This document shows, piece after piece, positions 16,308 to 25,905 of a stretch of 64,000 nucleotides of DNA; position 1 is the first letter of the stretch; every line of letters begins with the position of its first letter. The notes beneath the pieces were generated by a model that did not search any database, was not told the origin of the DNA, and worked only from the letters and a program-made list of their open reading frames with translations. A program made the translations under genes and the position numbers. This DNA comes from Cupriavidus necator (lineage in GTDB: Bacteria > Pseudomonadota > Gammaproteobacteria > Burkholderiales > Burkholderiaceae). Where the stretch lies: the NCBI RefSeq assembly GCF_013141915.1, contig NZ_SROX01000017.1:91920-155919 (forward strand), read 5' to 3'.

Positions 16308-17507
16308 GTGAATCCGCGCCTCGACCTGCTCCAGCCCTACCCGTTCGAGAAACTGCGGGTGCTCTTTGCGCAAGTAAAGGCGGCCGACAAGCCGGCCATC
16401 AGCTTCGGCATCGGCGAACCCAAGCATCCGACGCCTGCCTTCATCAAGCAAGCGCTGGCAGAGTCGCTTGCGGGGCTGGCGAATTATCCCACAACGGCCG
16501 GTTCCGAGGCACTGCGGCAGTGCATCGCGAGCTGGCTGGAGCGCCGCTACGGCCTGCCCACGGTCAACGCCGCCACCGAAGTGCTGCCCGTGACCGGCTC
16601 GCGCGAGGCGCTCTTCGCCTTTGCCCAGACCGTGGTCGACGGCACCCGGCCGGGCGCGCTGGTGCTGTGCCCCAACCCGTTCTACCAGATCTATGAAGGC
16701 GCGGCGCTGCTGGCCGGCGCGACCCCGGTGTTCGCCAACAGCGACCCGGCCCGCAATTTCGCGCCGGCGTTCGACCGCATTGCCGACGCGGTCTGGCAGA
16801 AGGTGCAGTTGCTCTTTGTCTGCACGCCCGGCAACCCGACCGGTGCGGTGCTGTCGCTGGAAGACTGGCAGCAGCTGTTTGCGCTGTCCGACCGCTATGG
16901 CTTCGTGATCGCCTCGGACGAGTGCTATTCCGAAATCTATTTCGACGAAGGCCGCGCGCCGCTGGGTGCGCTGGAGGCCGCGCACAAGCTCGGCCGCGGC
17001 TTTGAGCGGCTGGTGATGTTCTCGAGCCTGTCCAAGCGCTCCAACGTGCCGGGCCTGCGCTCGGGCTTCGTCGCGGGCGACGCCGCGCTGCTCAAGCAGT
17101 TCCTGCTCTACCGCACCTACCACGGCGGCGCCATGAACCCGGCGGTGCAGAGCGCCAGCATTGCCGCGTGGAACGACGAGTCGCATGTGCGCGAGAACCG
17201 CGCCGCCTATGTGCGCAAGTTCAGCGAAGTCACGCCGATGCTGGCCGAGGTGCTCGACGTGGCGCTGCCCGATGCCGGCTTCTACCTGTGGGCCGACGTT
17301 TCCCGCACCGGCCTCTCCGATACGGAATTCGCCGCGCGGCTGCTGGCGGAGCAGAACGTCACCGTGCTGCCCGGCAGCTACCTGGCCCGCGAGGCCGATG
17401 GCATCAATCCCGGCGCCAACCGCGTGCGCATGGCGCTGGTGGCTACGCCCGAGGAATGCCTGGAGGGAGCGCGACGGATCGTGGAATTTTGCAAATCGCT
17501 GGCCTGA
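16308..17507 (+). CDS. dapC: N-succinyldiaminopimelate aminotransferase
   Basis: A PLP-dependent class I aminotransferase of 399 residues that makes N-succinyl-LL-diaminopimelate, a step of lysine and peptidoglycan precursor synthesis. The PLP-binding lysine is Lys243 in SSLSKRSNVPGLRSGF. Other fold marks are NPFYQIYEGAALL, CTPGNPTGAV and SDECYSEIYFDE. The call of DapC rather than a general aminotransferase rests on dapD and dapE lying next to it. Translation starts at GTG 16308 (protein begins with NPRLDLLQPYPFEKLR), directly after the TATAAT element. Confidence 0.92.
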   Translation: MNPRLDLLQPYPFEKLRVLFAQVKAADKPAISFGIGEPKHPTPAFIKQALAESLAGLANYPTTAGSEALRQCIASWLERRYGLPTVNAATEVLPVTGSREALFAFAQTVVDGTRPGALVLCPNPFYQIYEGAALLAGATPVFANSDPARNFAPAFDRIADAVWQKVQLLFVCTPGNPTGAVLSLEDWQQLFALSDRYGFVIASDECYSEIYFDEGRAPLGALEAAHKLGRGFERLVMFSSLSKRSNVPGLRSGFVAGDAALLKQFLLYRTYHGGAMNPAVQSASIAAWNDESHVRENRAAYVRKFSEVTPMLAEVLDVALPDAGFYLWADVSRTGLSDTEFAARLLAEQNVTVLPGSYLAREADGINPGANRVRMALVATPEECLEGARRIVEFCKSLA

Positions 17508-17530
17508 GGCTTTGGCCTTGGCCACTGTTT

Positions 17531-17560
17531 GCTCCCCTCTCCCGCTAAGGGGAGAGGGAG
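17531..17560. repeat. Interspersed palindromic repeat, copy 2 (degenerate)
   Basis: GCTCCCCTCTCCCGC followed by TAAGGGGAGAGGGAG: an imperfect inverted repeat of the same family as copy 1, in the 99-bp gap between dapC and dapD. As RNA it would fold into a hairpin inside the dap transcript. Confidence 0.75.
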
Positions 17561-17606
17561 AACACAATTGGCCGAATATCAACATTCACCACCTGAGAAA
17601 CCAAAC

Positions 17607-18434
<828 letters not shown>

Positions 18435-18442
18435 GCGCGCCT

Positions 18443-18489
18443 GGCGCAGCCCGCACCGGCTGCGCCGCCCCGGGGCCGGGCCCCGGGGC
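18443..18489 (+). terminator. Two tandem GC-only hairpins after dapD
   Basis: First stem GGCGCAGCC/GGCTGCGCC (18443-18451 with 18458-18466, perfect 9 bp). Immediately after it, GCCCCGGGG pairs with CCCCGGGGC (18467-18489, 10 bp including the inner pair). There is no T-run, so these may cause pausing, partial termination or mRNA stabilisation rather than classical termination. Confidence 0.6.
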
Positions 18490-18525
18490 AGTCTTGCCGC
18501 TGCCCCCCGCCTGGCCAGGCTGAAC

Positions 18526-18909
18526 ATGCCCTCCCTCCGCAAGCGACTCATGGCCCTGGACCCCACCACCGTCAGCACCGTGCTCTCCCTGCTGCCCACC
18601 ATTCTCGAGCAGGCCAACAAGACCCTCGAGAAGCTGAAGAAGAACAAGCGCAAGGACGGTACCCCCGAAGGCGCGGTGGCCGACGCGCGCGATCCCGCGG
18701 CCCGCATCGCCGAGCTGGAAGCCGTGGTGGTGCAGCAGGCCGAGGCCGTCAAGCTGCTGGCCGAGCAGCACGCCATCACCATCGATGCGCTGCGCAAGGA
18801 AGCTGCCCGGCTCGACCGCCGCCTGCGCCTGATGACCGCGGTGGCGATGGGCGGCGTGGCGCTGGGCCTGGGCGGCCTGGTGATCGCGCTGAACCTGCTG
18901 TTGCGCTGA
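18526..18909 (+). CDS. Small coiled-coil protein with a C-terminal membrane anchor (unknown function)
   Basis: A 127-residue protein I do not recognise. Residues ~15-45 are amphipathic and end in a strongly basic stretch (LEKLKKNKRKDG). Residues ~60-105 look like a heptad coiled coil (RIAELEAVVVQQAEAVKLLA). The last ~22 residues form a hydrophobic helix (VAMGGVALGLGGLVIALNLL) ending in LLR. This is a tail-anchored topology with the coiled coil probably cytoplasmic. It lies between dapD and the arsC-like gene, 27 bp before the latter, so it may be co-transcribed with lysine genes; no role is implied by homology. Confidence 0.7.
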   Translation: MPSLRKRLMALDPTTVSTVLSLLPTILEQANKTLEKLKKNKRKDGTPEGAVADARDPAARIAELEAVVVQQAEAVKLLAEQHAITIDALRKEAARLDRRLRLMTAVAMGGVALGLGGLVIALNLLLR

Positions 18910-18936
18910 ATTTCTCGCCTTTCCTCAAGACTTGCC

Positions 18937-19284
18937 ATGACCGTCCTGCTCTACGGCATTCCCAACTGCGACACCGTCAAGAAAGCCCGCACCTGGCTGG
19001 ATGCCAACGGCGTGGCCTATACCTTCCACGACTTCAAGAAACAGGGCGTGGATGAGGCCATGCTGCGCGGCTGGCTGCGGCACGTGCCGCTGGCCACGCT
19101 GCTCAACCGCAAGGGCACCACGTGGCGCGCGCTGTCCGACGCCGACAAGGCCCGCGCCGACGAAGAAGCCGGCGCGATCGCGCTGATGCAGCAGAGCCCG
19201 TCGCTGATCAAGCGCCCGGTGCTGGCCCACGATGGCAAGGTGATGGTCGGCTTCTCCGCCGACCAGTACGCCAGCCAGTTCTGA
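18937..19284 (+). CDS. ArsC/Spx-family thioredoxin-fold protein (YffB-like)
   Basis: A 115-residue protein of the arsenate-reductase-like family. It starts MTVLLYGIPNCDTVKKARTW, with a single redox-type Cys10, and ends with the conserved IKRPVLAHDGKVMVGF segment. In E. coli the homologous yffB also lies directly before dapE, and here dapE follows after 20 bp. The family includes glutathione-dependent reductases with unclear substrates; a dedicated arsenate reductase is unlikely because no ars genes are nearby. Confidence 0.85.
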   Translation: MTVLLYGIPNCDTVKKARTWLDANGVAYTFHDFKKQGVDEAMLRGWLRHVPLATLLNRKGTTWRALSDADKARADEEAGAIALMQQSPSLIKRPVLAHDGKVMVGFSADQYASQF

Positions 19285-19304
19285 TTTCCCCATTCCGCCG
19301 TCCG

Positions 19305-20456
19305 ATGAACCCCACCCTCGCCCTCACTGAAGACCTGATCCGCCGCCGCTCCGTCACGCCCGCCGACGAAGGCTGCCAGGCCATCCTGGAAACCCGCCTG
19401 AAGGCGCTCGGCTTCGATTGCGAAGCGCTGGTCAGCGGCCCCGACGATTTCCGCGTGACCAACCTGTGGGCGGTGAAGCGCGGCACCCAGGGCAAGGACG
19501 GCAAGCTGCTGGTATTCGCCGGCCATACCGACGTGGTGCCGACCGGCCCGCTGGAGCAGTGGCACTCGGACCCGTTCGAGCCGACCCACCGCGACGGCAA
19601 GCTGTACGGCCGCGGCGCCGCCGACATGAAGACCTCGATCGCCGGCTTCGTGGTGGCGGTCGAGGAATTCATCAAGGCCCACCCCGCGCACGCCGGCTCG
19701 ATCGGCTTCCTGATCACCAGCGACGAGGAAGGCCCGGCGCACGACGGCACCATCAAGGTGGTCGAGGCGCTGGCCGCGCGCGGCGAGCGGCTGGACTACT
19801 GCGTGATCGGCGAGCCCACCTCGGTCAACGCGCTCGGCGACATGGTCAAGAACGGCCGCCGCGGCTCGCTGTCGGGCAAGCTCACGGTGAAGGGCATCCA
19901 GTGCCATATCGCCTACCCCCACCTGGGCCGCAACCCGATCCATGACGCCGCCCCGGCGCTGGCCGCACTGGCCGCCGAAGTGTGGGACGAAGGCAACGAG
20001 TACTTTCCGCCGACCAGCTGGCAGATGTCGAACATCCACGGCGGCACCGGCGCCACCAACGTGATCCCGGGCCATGTCACCATCGACTTCAACTTCCGCT
20101 TCTCGACGGCCAGCACGCCCGAAGAGCTGAAGGCGCGCGTGCATGCGATCCTGGACCGCCACAGCCTCGAATACACGCTCGACTGGACGCTTGGCGGCGA
20201 GCCCTTCCTGACCCCGCGCGGCGACTTGTCCGAGGCACTGTCGTCGGCGATCAAGGCCGAGACCGGCTTCGACACCGAGCTGTCGACCACCGGCGGCACC
20301 TCCGACGGCCGCTTCATCGCCAGGATCTGCCCGCAGGTGATCGAGTTCGGCCCGCCCAACGCCAGCATCCACAAGATCGACGAGCACGTCGAAGTGCGCT
20401 TTATCGAGCCGCTGAAGAACGTTTACCGCGGCGTGCTCGAACGCCTGATCGCCTGA
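19305..20456 (+). CDS. dapE: Succinyl-diaminopimelate desuccinylase
   Basis: A zinc amidohydrolase (M20 family) that releases succinate to give LL-diaminopimelate for lysine and cell-wall synthesis. The 383-residue product fits the family (E. coli 375). Metal and catalytic motifs are present: GHTDVVPTG (His and Asp), GRGAADMKTS (bridging Asp), SDEEGPA (catalytic Glu then ligand Glu), and the C-terminal His in NASIHKIDEHV. ATG 19305 is close after the arsC-like stop. With dapC and dapD it completes the succinylase steps within 4 kb. Confidence 0.96.
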   Translation: MNPTLALTEDLIRRRSVTPADEGCQAILETRLKALGFDCEALVSGPDDFRVTNLWAVKRGTQGKDGKLLVFAGHTDVVPTGPLEQWHSDPFEPTHRDGKLYGRGAADMKTSIAGFVVAVEEFIKAHPAHAGSIGFLITSDEEGPAHDGTIKVVEALAARGERLDYCVIGEPTSVNALGDMVKNGRRGSLSGKLTVKGIQCHIAYPHLGRNPIHDAAPALAALAAEVWDEGNEYFPPTSWQMSNIHGGTGATNVIPGHVTIDFNFRFSTASTPEELKARVHAILDRHSLEYTLDWTLGGEPFLTPRGDLSEALSSAIKAETGFDTELSTTGGTSDGRFIARICPQVIEFGPPNASIHKIDEHVEVRFIEPLKNVYRGVLERLIA

Positions 20457-20479
20457 TTATTTCCGAAAGAACACCCTCC

Positions 20480-21373
20480 ATGGCAACGCCCTCTCCCCTG
20501 CGCACCGTGCGCGACCTGCTGCGCCTGGCCGTGTCGCGCTTTACCGCCGCGCGCCTGTCCTTCGGCCACGGCAGCGCCAACGCCTATGACGAGGCGGCCT
20601 ACCTGGTGCTGCATACGCTGAACCTGCCGCTCGATACGCTCGACCCCTTCCTTGATGCGCGCCTGCTGCCCGACGAAGTCGAAGCGGTGCTGAAGGTCAT
20701 CGACCGCCGCGTCAACGAGCGCGTGCCGGCCGCCTACATCACGCACGAAGCCTACATGCACGGCCTGCGCTTCTACGTCGACTCGCGCGTGATCGTGCCG
20801 CGCAGCTTTATCGGCGAACTGCTGCAGGAAGGGCTGGAGCCGTGGGTCGGCGAGACCGACAGCATCGGCCCGGTGCTGGAGCTGTGCACCGGCTCCGGCT
20901 GCCTGCCGATCGTGGTGGCGCACGTCTGGCCGCATGCGAAGATCGACGCCGTCGACATCTCGCCCGACGCGCTCGCCGTGGCCCGCCGCAATGTGGCCGA
21001 CTACAAGCTGGACGACCGCATCCGGCTCTATGAAGGCGACCTGTACGCGCCGTTGCCGCACGGCGCCACCTACGACGTGATCCTGACCAACCCGCCCTAC
21101 GTCAATGAAGGCTCGATGCAGGCGCTGCCGCCGGAATACCTGGCCGAGCCGCGCATCGCCCTGGCCGGCGGCGACGACGGCATGGATGTGGTGCGGCGGA
21201 TCATCGCCGGCGCCAAGGCGCGGCTGAATCCGGGCGGCGTGCTGGTGGTGGAGATCGGCAACGAGCATGCCAACGTGGAGGCCGCCTTCCCGGAGCTGGA
21301 GATCGTGTGGCTGCCGGTCAGCGCGGGCGATGAGCAGGTGTTTTTGCTGACGTACGACGCGCTGCCCGGGTGA
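20480..21373 (+). CDS. prmB: 50S ribosomal protein L3 N5-glutamine methyltransferase
   Basis: A SAM-dependent methyltransferase of 297 residues that methylates a glutamine side chain, in E. coli that of ribosomal protein L3. The SAM pocket LELCTGSGCLPIV and the catalytic NPPY motif (VILTNPPYVN) are both present. The N-terminal domain (RLSFGHGSANAYDEAAYLVLH) is typical of PrmB rather than the release-factor enzyme PrmC. It begins 23 bp after dapE and is followed by a pair of interspersed palindromic repeats. Confidence 0.92.
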   Translation: MATPSPLRTVRDLLRLAVSRFTAARLSFGHGSANAYDEAAYLVLHTLNLPLDTLDPFLDARLLPDEVEAVLKVIDRRVNERVPAAYITHEAYMHGLRFYVDSRVIVPRSFIGELLQEGLEPWVGETDSIGPVLELCTGSGCLPIVVAHVWPHAKIDAVDISPDALAVARRNVADYKLDDRIRLYEGDLYAPLPHGATYDVILTNPPYVNEGSMQALPPEYLAEPRIALAGGDDGMDVVRRIIAGAKARLNPGGVLVVEIGNEHANVEAAFPELEIVWLPVSAGDEQVFLLTYDALPG

Positions 21374-21396
21374 TGCGGTAAATCCCGCGACGGCTT

Positions 21397-21522
21397 GCTC
21401 CCCTCTCCCGCTTGCGGGAGAGGGGCTGGGGGAGAGGGCAGGCGCCAGGCATACCACTGGCCTGCGCTTCGTGGATATTCCCGCCCTCTCCCCAACCCTC
21501 TCCCGCAAGCGGGCGAGGGAGC
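21397..21522. repeat. Paired interspersed palindromic repeats, copies 3 and 4, in opposite orientation
   Basis: Copy 3 (21397-21439) holds CCCCTCTCCCGC, TT and its exact complement, then CTGGGGGAGAGGGC. Copy 4 (21483-21522) is the same element reversed: GCCCTCTCCCCAA then CCCTCTCCCGC, AA and an arm with one mismatch. The pair makes a 126-bp composite inverted repeat around a ~43-bp core, like the doublets seen for REP elements. Confidence 0.85.
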
Positions 21523-21637
21523 ACCCCATCAGCGCGGATACGCTAAGCCCGCGCAATCTGGGCGAACACCGGCCAACCGTTGATCCGGCAACGCGCGCAG
21601 GCCCTACACTCGCTGCAGAGATAGCGCCACTGACGCC

Positions 21638-22909
21638 GTGACCCCCAGCAATATCCCCCCTTCCGGATCGCCTCCCGGCGCCAGCGCCCTGCCCGCGCGC
21701 GCCCCGGCGACGTATGCCGTGCGCGGCATCGCCATCCTGACCTTCGCGTTCGCGCTCAGCCAGTTCTTCCGCTCGTGCCTGGCGGTGATGGCACCCGAGT
21801 TGCAGCACGATTTCGGCTTGTCGCCGGCGGGCTTCGGCGCGCTGTCCTCTTCGTTCTTCCTGGCCTTCGCCGTGGCGCAGATCCCGGTGGGCATCGCCTT
21901 CGACCGCTATGGCGTAGGCCGGCCGACCGCGCTGCTGCTGGCGGTGGGCGCGCTGTCGTCGATCGTATTCGTGCTGGCGCCCAACGGCACCGCCGCCACG
22001 CTGGCGCAGGTCGGCCTGGGGCTGGCGTGCGCGCCGGTGTTCATGGGCCTGCTGCATTTCGCCTCGGAGCAGCTGTCCGAACGCGACTACACGCGCGTGG
22101 TCAGCCGCTCCAACGCCACCGGCATGATTGGCTCGCTGTGCGCGACCGCGCCGCTGGGCTGGGCCATCTCGCTGGTCGGCTGGCGCCCGTCGATGGCGGT
22201 GTCGGCGCTCGGCATGGTCGCGGCCTGCTATGGCGTGTGGCGCTGCGTGCGCGACCAGGGCCATGCCGAGGCCCGCAGCGCGTCGTGGCCGGCGATGCTG
22301 TCGGAAAGCCTGCAACTGCTGAAGCTGGCGCCGCTGTGGACGCTGATCCCGGTATGCGTGGCGATGGCCGCCGGCACTGCGTTCCGCAATGCCTGGAGCG
22401 GCCCCTACCTGGCCGACGTGTTCAGCCTGGGCTCGGCGCCGCGCGGCGTGGCGCTGACGCTGCTGAGCCTGGCCGGCTTCCTGACCGCCTTCCTGCTGCC
22501 GGTGCTGGTGCGGCGCGGCACGCTCAAGACCACCATCATCGGCTGGTCGTGCCTTGCCATGGCCGGGGCGATCCTCCTGGCGCTGTGGCCCGACCACGGC
22601 ATCGGCTATGGCGTGGCGATGATGGCGCTGCTGTCGACCATCGGCATGCTGCATCCGCTGGTGATGGCACAGGGCCGCGGCCTGATCCCGCCGGCGCAGC
22701 GCGGGCGCGGGCTGGGACTGCTCAATACCTTCGTGTTCCTGGGCTCGGCGCTGACCTCGTGGGCCTTCGGCCTGATCGCCAATGCCGGCCATGTGCGCGG
22801 CTGGCCGCTGCCGTCCACCTATGCGGCCATCTTCGTGTCGGCGGCGGTGCTGATCGCGGCCGCGCTGGTGCCCTACTGCTTCAGCCCGCCGCATCCCACC
22901 CGCCATTAG
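21638..22909 (+). CDS. Major facilitator superfamily transporter
   Basis: A 423-residue membrane protein with about twelve hydrophobic helices and a MFS loop motif after helix 2 (GIAFDRYGVGRPTALLL). The N-terminus carries the acidic/aromatic pattern of anion-type MFS porters (SQFFRSCLAVMAPELQHDFGLS). The start is GTG 21638. There is no co-transcribed partner: prmB is upstream across the repeat doublet and a Bug protein gene follows after 156 bp. The substrate cannot be predicted. Confidence 0.82.
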   Translation: MTPSNIPPSGSPPGASALPARAPATYAVRGIAILTFAFALSQFFRSCLAVMAPELQHDFGLSPAGFGALSSSFFLAFAVAQIPVGIAFDRYGVGRPTALLLAVGALSSIVFVLAPNGTAATLAQVGLGLACAPVFMGLLHFASEQLSERDYTRVVSRSNATGMIGSLCATAPLGWAISLVGWRPSMAVSALGMVAACYGVWRCVRDQGHAEARSASWPAMLSESLQLLKLAPLWTLIPVCVAMAAGTAFRNAWSGPYLADVFSLGSAPRGVALTLLSLAGFLTAFLLPVLVRRGTLKTTIIGWSCLAMAGAILLALWPDHGIGYGVAMMALLSTIGMLHPLVMAQGRGLIPPAQRGRGLGLLNTFVFLGSALTSWAFGLIANAGHVRGWPLPSTYAAIFVSAAVLIAAALVPYCFSPPHPTRH

Positions 22910-23065
22910 CCGCACTCGCTTTGCCTGCAAAAAGCCAGACTTATCGATTTAAGAATTCCGCTGGCGGGCTGACGCGTTTACCGTTTGTGACACCAACGTC
23001 CCAGCCGGATCCGGCGCCAAGGGACAACGGCTGCGCCAGCGGCCGGCAAACGAGGAGACCGCCTG

Positions 23066-24064
23066 ATGCCATCCCCATCCCGCCCCGAGCGGGGCCGCCG
23101 CGCATGGCTTGCCGCCATGCTGGCCACGACGGCCGCCATCGCCCTGCCGGGCACCGCTCACGCCGAAACCTGGCCGGCGCGCCCGATCCAGCTGCTGATC
23201 CCCTACCCACCGGGCGGCAGCGCCGACCTGCTGGCGCGCCCGGTTGCCGCGAAGCTGCAAGAGCGCCTGGGCCAGCCCGTGGTGCTGGACTACCGGCCGG
23301 GCGCCGGCGGCACCATCGCCAGCCAGGCACTGGCGCGGGCCAAGCCCGACGGCTACACGCTGATCATGGTACTCGCCGCCCATGCCATCAATGCCAGCCT
23401 CTACCCCAAGCTGCCCTATGACACGCGCAAAGACTTCGCCCCGGTATCGCTGGTGGCCAACCTGCCGATGATCCTGGCCGGCAGCCCGTCGCTGCAGGCC
23501 ACCAACGTGAAGGAGCTGATCGCCGAGGCCAAGGCCGCGCCGGGCAAGCTGACCTTTGCCTCGGCGGGCAACGGCAATACCGGCCACCTGGCGGGCGAGT
23601 TGTTCGATTCCGTGGCGGGCATCAAGATGACCCATGTGCCGTACAAGGGCAGCGCGCAGGTCGTCACGGCGATGCTGTCGGGCGAGGTCCAGCTGACCTT
23701 CGACAGCATCTCCACCACGCTGCCCCACGTAAAAAGCGGCAAGCTGCGCGCACTGGCCGTGACCGGCAGCCAGCGCGCCGCGGTCGCGCCCGAAGTGCCG
23801 ACGCTGGCCGAGGCCGGCGTGCCGGGCATCAGCATCACCGGCTGGTATGCGATGCTGGCACCGGCCGGCACGCCGCAGCCCGTGATCGACCGGCTCAGCA
23901 CCGAGATTGCCACCGTGCTGCGCCAGCTCGAGCTGAAGGCGACGCTGGCCGCCAGCGGCTATGAACCGGTGGGCTCGACCCCCGCCGCGCTGCGCACCCA
24001 TATCGACGCCGAGATCAACCGCTGGAGCAAGGTGGTGAAGGACTCCGGCGCACAGATCCAGTAA
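23066..24064 (+). CDS. Bug/TctC-family periplasmic binding protein
   Basis: A 332-residue secreted solute receptor. The N-terminus is a Sec signal peptide cleaved after a TAHA-type site near residue 32. The mature part has the family segments PIQLLIPYPPGGSADLLAR, GAGGTIASQALARAKPDGYT and HVPYKGSAQVVTAMLSGEVQL. Bug proteins bind carboxylates, amides or aromatics; many are orphans without TctAB membrane subunits, as here. The next gene, 65 bp away, is an adenylate-forming ligase, suggesting an organic acid ligand that is activated to its CoA ester; this is inference. Confidence 0.9.
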   Translation: MPSPSRPERGRRAWLAAMLATTAAIALPGTAHAETWPARPIQLLIPYPPGGSADLLARPVAAKLQERLGQPVVLDYRPGAGGTIASQALARAKPDGYTLIMVLAAHAINASLYPKLPYDTRKDFAPVSLVANLPMILAGSPSLQATNVKELIAEAKAAPGKLTFASAGNGNTGHLAGELFDSVAGIKMTHVPYKGSAQVVTAMLSGEVQLTFDSISTTLPHVKSGKLRALAVTGSQRAAVAPEVPTLAEAGVPGISITGWYAMLAPAGTPQPVIDRLSTEIATVLRQLELKATLAASGYEPVGSTPAALRTHIDAEINRWSKVVKDSGAQIQ

Positions 24065-24129
24065 GGCCTGCTGCCCTACCACCGCTGCCCCGGGTGCCGC
24101 AGGACGGCACCCGCATTCCCTTGCCGAAC

Positions 24130-25680
24130 ATGACCCAACCGACTCCGCTCCAACGCCCCTTCACCACCATGTCCGTGCTGGTGCGCGAACACGCCGCGCA
24201 GCGCCCCGCGCAGCGCGCGCTGATGCATGGCGAGCGCGTGCTCGACTATGCCGGACTCGACGCCGCCATGGACCGCATTGCCGCGGCGCTGGCGCGCGAC
24301 GGGGTGCGGCCCGGCGAAGCCATCGCCATCTGCGCGGCCTCGTCGATCGAATACGCCGCGGTGTACCTGGGCGCGGTGCGCGCCGGCGTGGTGGTCGCGC
24401 CGCTGGCGCCGTCGTCCACGCCGGACAGCCTGGCCGGCATGATCGCCGACGCCGGCGCGCGCATCCTGTTCAGCGACGCCAGCGTGGCGGACATGCTCGC
24501 GCCGGTGCGGGACAGGCTGGCCAGCACGCCGGTGGTCACGCTCGACGGCAGCGAGGCGGGCCGGCCGTACGAGGACTGGCTGGCGCCCCCCGGCATGCCG
24601 GGGGCGGAAGCCGAAATCCGCCCGGAGATGCCGCTCAACATCATCTATTCGTCGGGCACCACCGGCACGCCCAAGGGCATCGTGCAGTCGCACGCGATGC
24701 GCTGGGCGCATGTGTCGCGCGGCGCCGCCACCGGCTATGGGACCGAGGCCGTCACGCTGCTGTCCACGCCGCTGTATTCCAACACCACGCTGGCCAGCTT
24801 CTTCCCCACCATCGGCCTGGGCGGCACCGCCATCCTGATGGCGAAGTTCGATGCGGGCCAGTACCTGGCGCTGGCGCAGCGGCATCGCGTCACGCATACC
24901 ATGCTGGTGCCGGTGCAGTACCAGCGCCTGCTGGCGCATCCGGAATTCGATCGCCACGACCTGTCGTCGTTCCGGCACAAGTTCTGCACCAGCGCGCCGT
25001 GCAGCCCGGCCCTGAAGGCCGAGGTGCTGCGGCGCTGGCCCGGCGCGCTGACCGAGCTGTACGGCATGACCGAAGGCGGCGGCGGCTGCCTGCTGTTCGC
25101 CGACCAGTTCCCCGACAAGCTGCATACCGTGGGGCGACCCGCCACCGGCGCCGACGTGCGCATCATCGACGAAGCCGGCCGCGAGCTGCCGCCGGGCAGC
25201 ACCGGCGAAGTGGTGGGCCGCTCGGCGGCGATGATGAACGGCTACCACAACCAGCCCGAAAAGACCGCCGAGACCGAATGGCATGACGCGCAGGGCCAGC
25301 GCTTTATCCGCACCGGCGATATCGGCCGCTTCGACGAAGACGGCTTCCTGGTGCTGCTGGACCGCAAGAAGGACATGATCATCTCGGGCGGCTTCAACCT
25401 CTACCCGAGCGACCTGGAGGCGGTGGTACGCGAGCACCCGGCGGTGGCCGAAGTGTCGGTGGTGGGGGTGCCGTCGGAGCGCTGGGGCGAGACCCCGGTG
25501 GCCTTTGTCGCGCTGCGCGCCGACAGCGGCGCCAGTGCGCAGGAGGTGCTGGCGTGGGCCAACGAACGCCTGGGCAAGACCCAGCGGCTGGCGGCGATCC
25601 ACCAGGTGGAGAGCCTGCCGCGCAGCGCCATCGGCAAGGTGCTCAAGCGCGAACTGCGCGACCGCATCAGCGCGGCCTGA
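24130..25680 (+). CDS. Class I adenylate-forming acyl-CoA ligase
   Basis: A 516-residue AMP-dependent synthetase that would activate a carboxylic acid to an acyl-CoA via an acyl-adenylate. Motifs run in order: P-loop YSSGTTGTPKGIVQS, the ATP-binding ELYGMTEGG, RTGDIGRFDEDGF, the hinge DRKKDMIISGGFNLYPSD, and the catalytic lysine motif PRSAIGKVLKREL at the C-terminus. The start is ATG 24130. It follows a Bug receptor gene and may work on the same substrate. The specificity (fatty, aromatic or other acid) is not evident. Confidence 0.88.
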   Translation: MTQPTPLQRPFTTMSVLVREHAAQRPAQRALMHGERVLDYAGLDAAMDRIAAALARDGVRPGEAIAICAASSIEYAAVYLGAVRAGVVVAPLAPSSTPDSLAGMIADAGARILFSDASVADMLAPVRDRLASTPVVTLDGSEAGRPYEDWLAPPGMPGAEAEIRPEMPLNIIYSSGTTGTPKGIVQSHAMRWAHVSRGAATGYGTEAVTLLSTPLYSNTTLASFFPTIGLGGTAILMAKFDAGQYLALAQRHRVTHTMLVPVQYQRLLAHPEFDRHDLSSFRHKFCTSAPCSPALKAEVLRRWPGALTELYGMTEGGGGCLLFADQFPDKLHTVGRPATGADVRIIDEAGRELPPGSTGEVVGRSAAMMNGYHNQPEKTAETEWHDAQGQRFIRTGDIGRFDEDGFLVLLDRKKDMIISGGFNLYPSDLEAVVREHPAVAEVSVVGVPSERWGETPVAFVALRADSGASAQEVLAWANERLGKTQRLAAIHQVESLPRSAIGKVLKRELRDRISAA

Positions 25681-25723
25681 CGCGCTGTGCCAGGCGCCCA
25701 CGCAAGAAAACGCGCGGGGGTGC

Positions 25724-25752
25724 TTGCGCAATCGTAAAGGCCTCTCTATAAT
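25724..25752 (+). promoter_or_regulatory. Sigma-70 promoter of tRNA-Val
   Basis: TTGCGC (25724-25729), a 17-bp spacer, then a perfect TATAAT (25747-25752), 14 bp before the mature tRNA 5' end. Confidence 0.85.
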
Positions 25753-25765
25753 TCGCGCCTTCGCT

Positions 25766-25842
25766 AGGCTCGTAGCTCAGCTGGTTAGAGCACCACCTTG
25801 ACATGGTGGGGGTCGTTGGTTCGAGTCCAATCGAGCCTACCA
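25766..25842 (+). tRNA. tRNA-Val (anticodon GAC)
   Basis: A 77-nt cloverleaf. The acceptor stem AGGCTCG/CGAGCCT is perfect, with A73 and an encoded CCA. The D-stem is GCTC/GAGC, the anticodon stem CCACC/GGTGG with loop TTGACAT (anticodon GAC), and the T-arm GTTGG-TTCGAGT-CCAAT. It reads valine GUC/GUU codons and has its own promoter and terminator. Confidence 0.98.
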
Positions 25843-25856
25843 ACGCACAACGGAAC

Positions 25857-25892
25857 ACGGACGGTACGCATCGCGCACCGTCCGTTTTTCTT
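25857..25892 (+). terminator. Rho-independent terminator after tRNA-Val
   Basis: A perfect 9-bp stem ACGGACGGT/ACCGTCCGT (25857-25865 with 25877-25885) followed by TTTTCTTTT. It lies between convergent units and may serve the CoA-transferase side too. Confidence 0.9.
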
Positions 25893-25905
25893 TTCCGGGA
25901 CCGCT

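Noticed and set aside
18937..19284. Dedicated arsenate reductase ArsC
   Set aside because: No arsR, arsB or acr3 gene nearby, and the conserved position before dapE matches the YffB subgroup instead.
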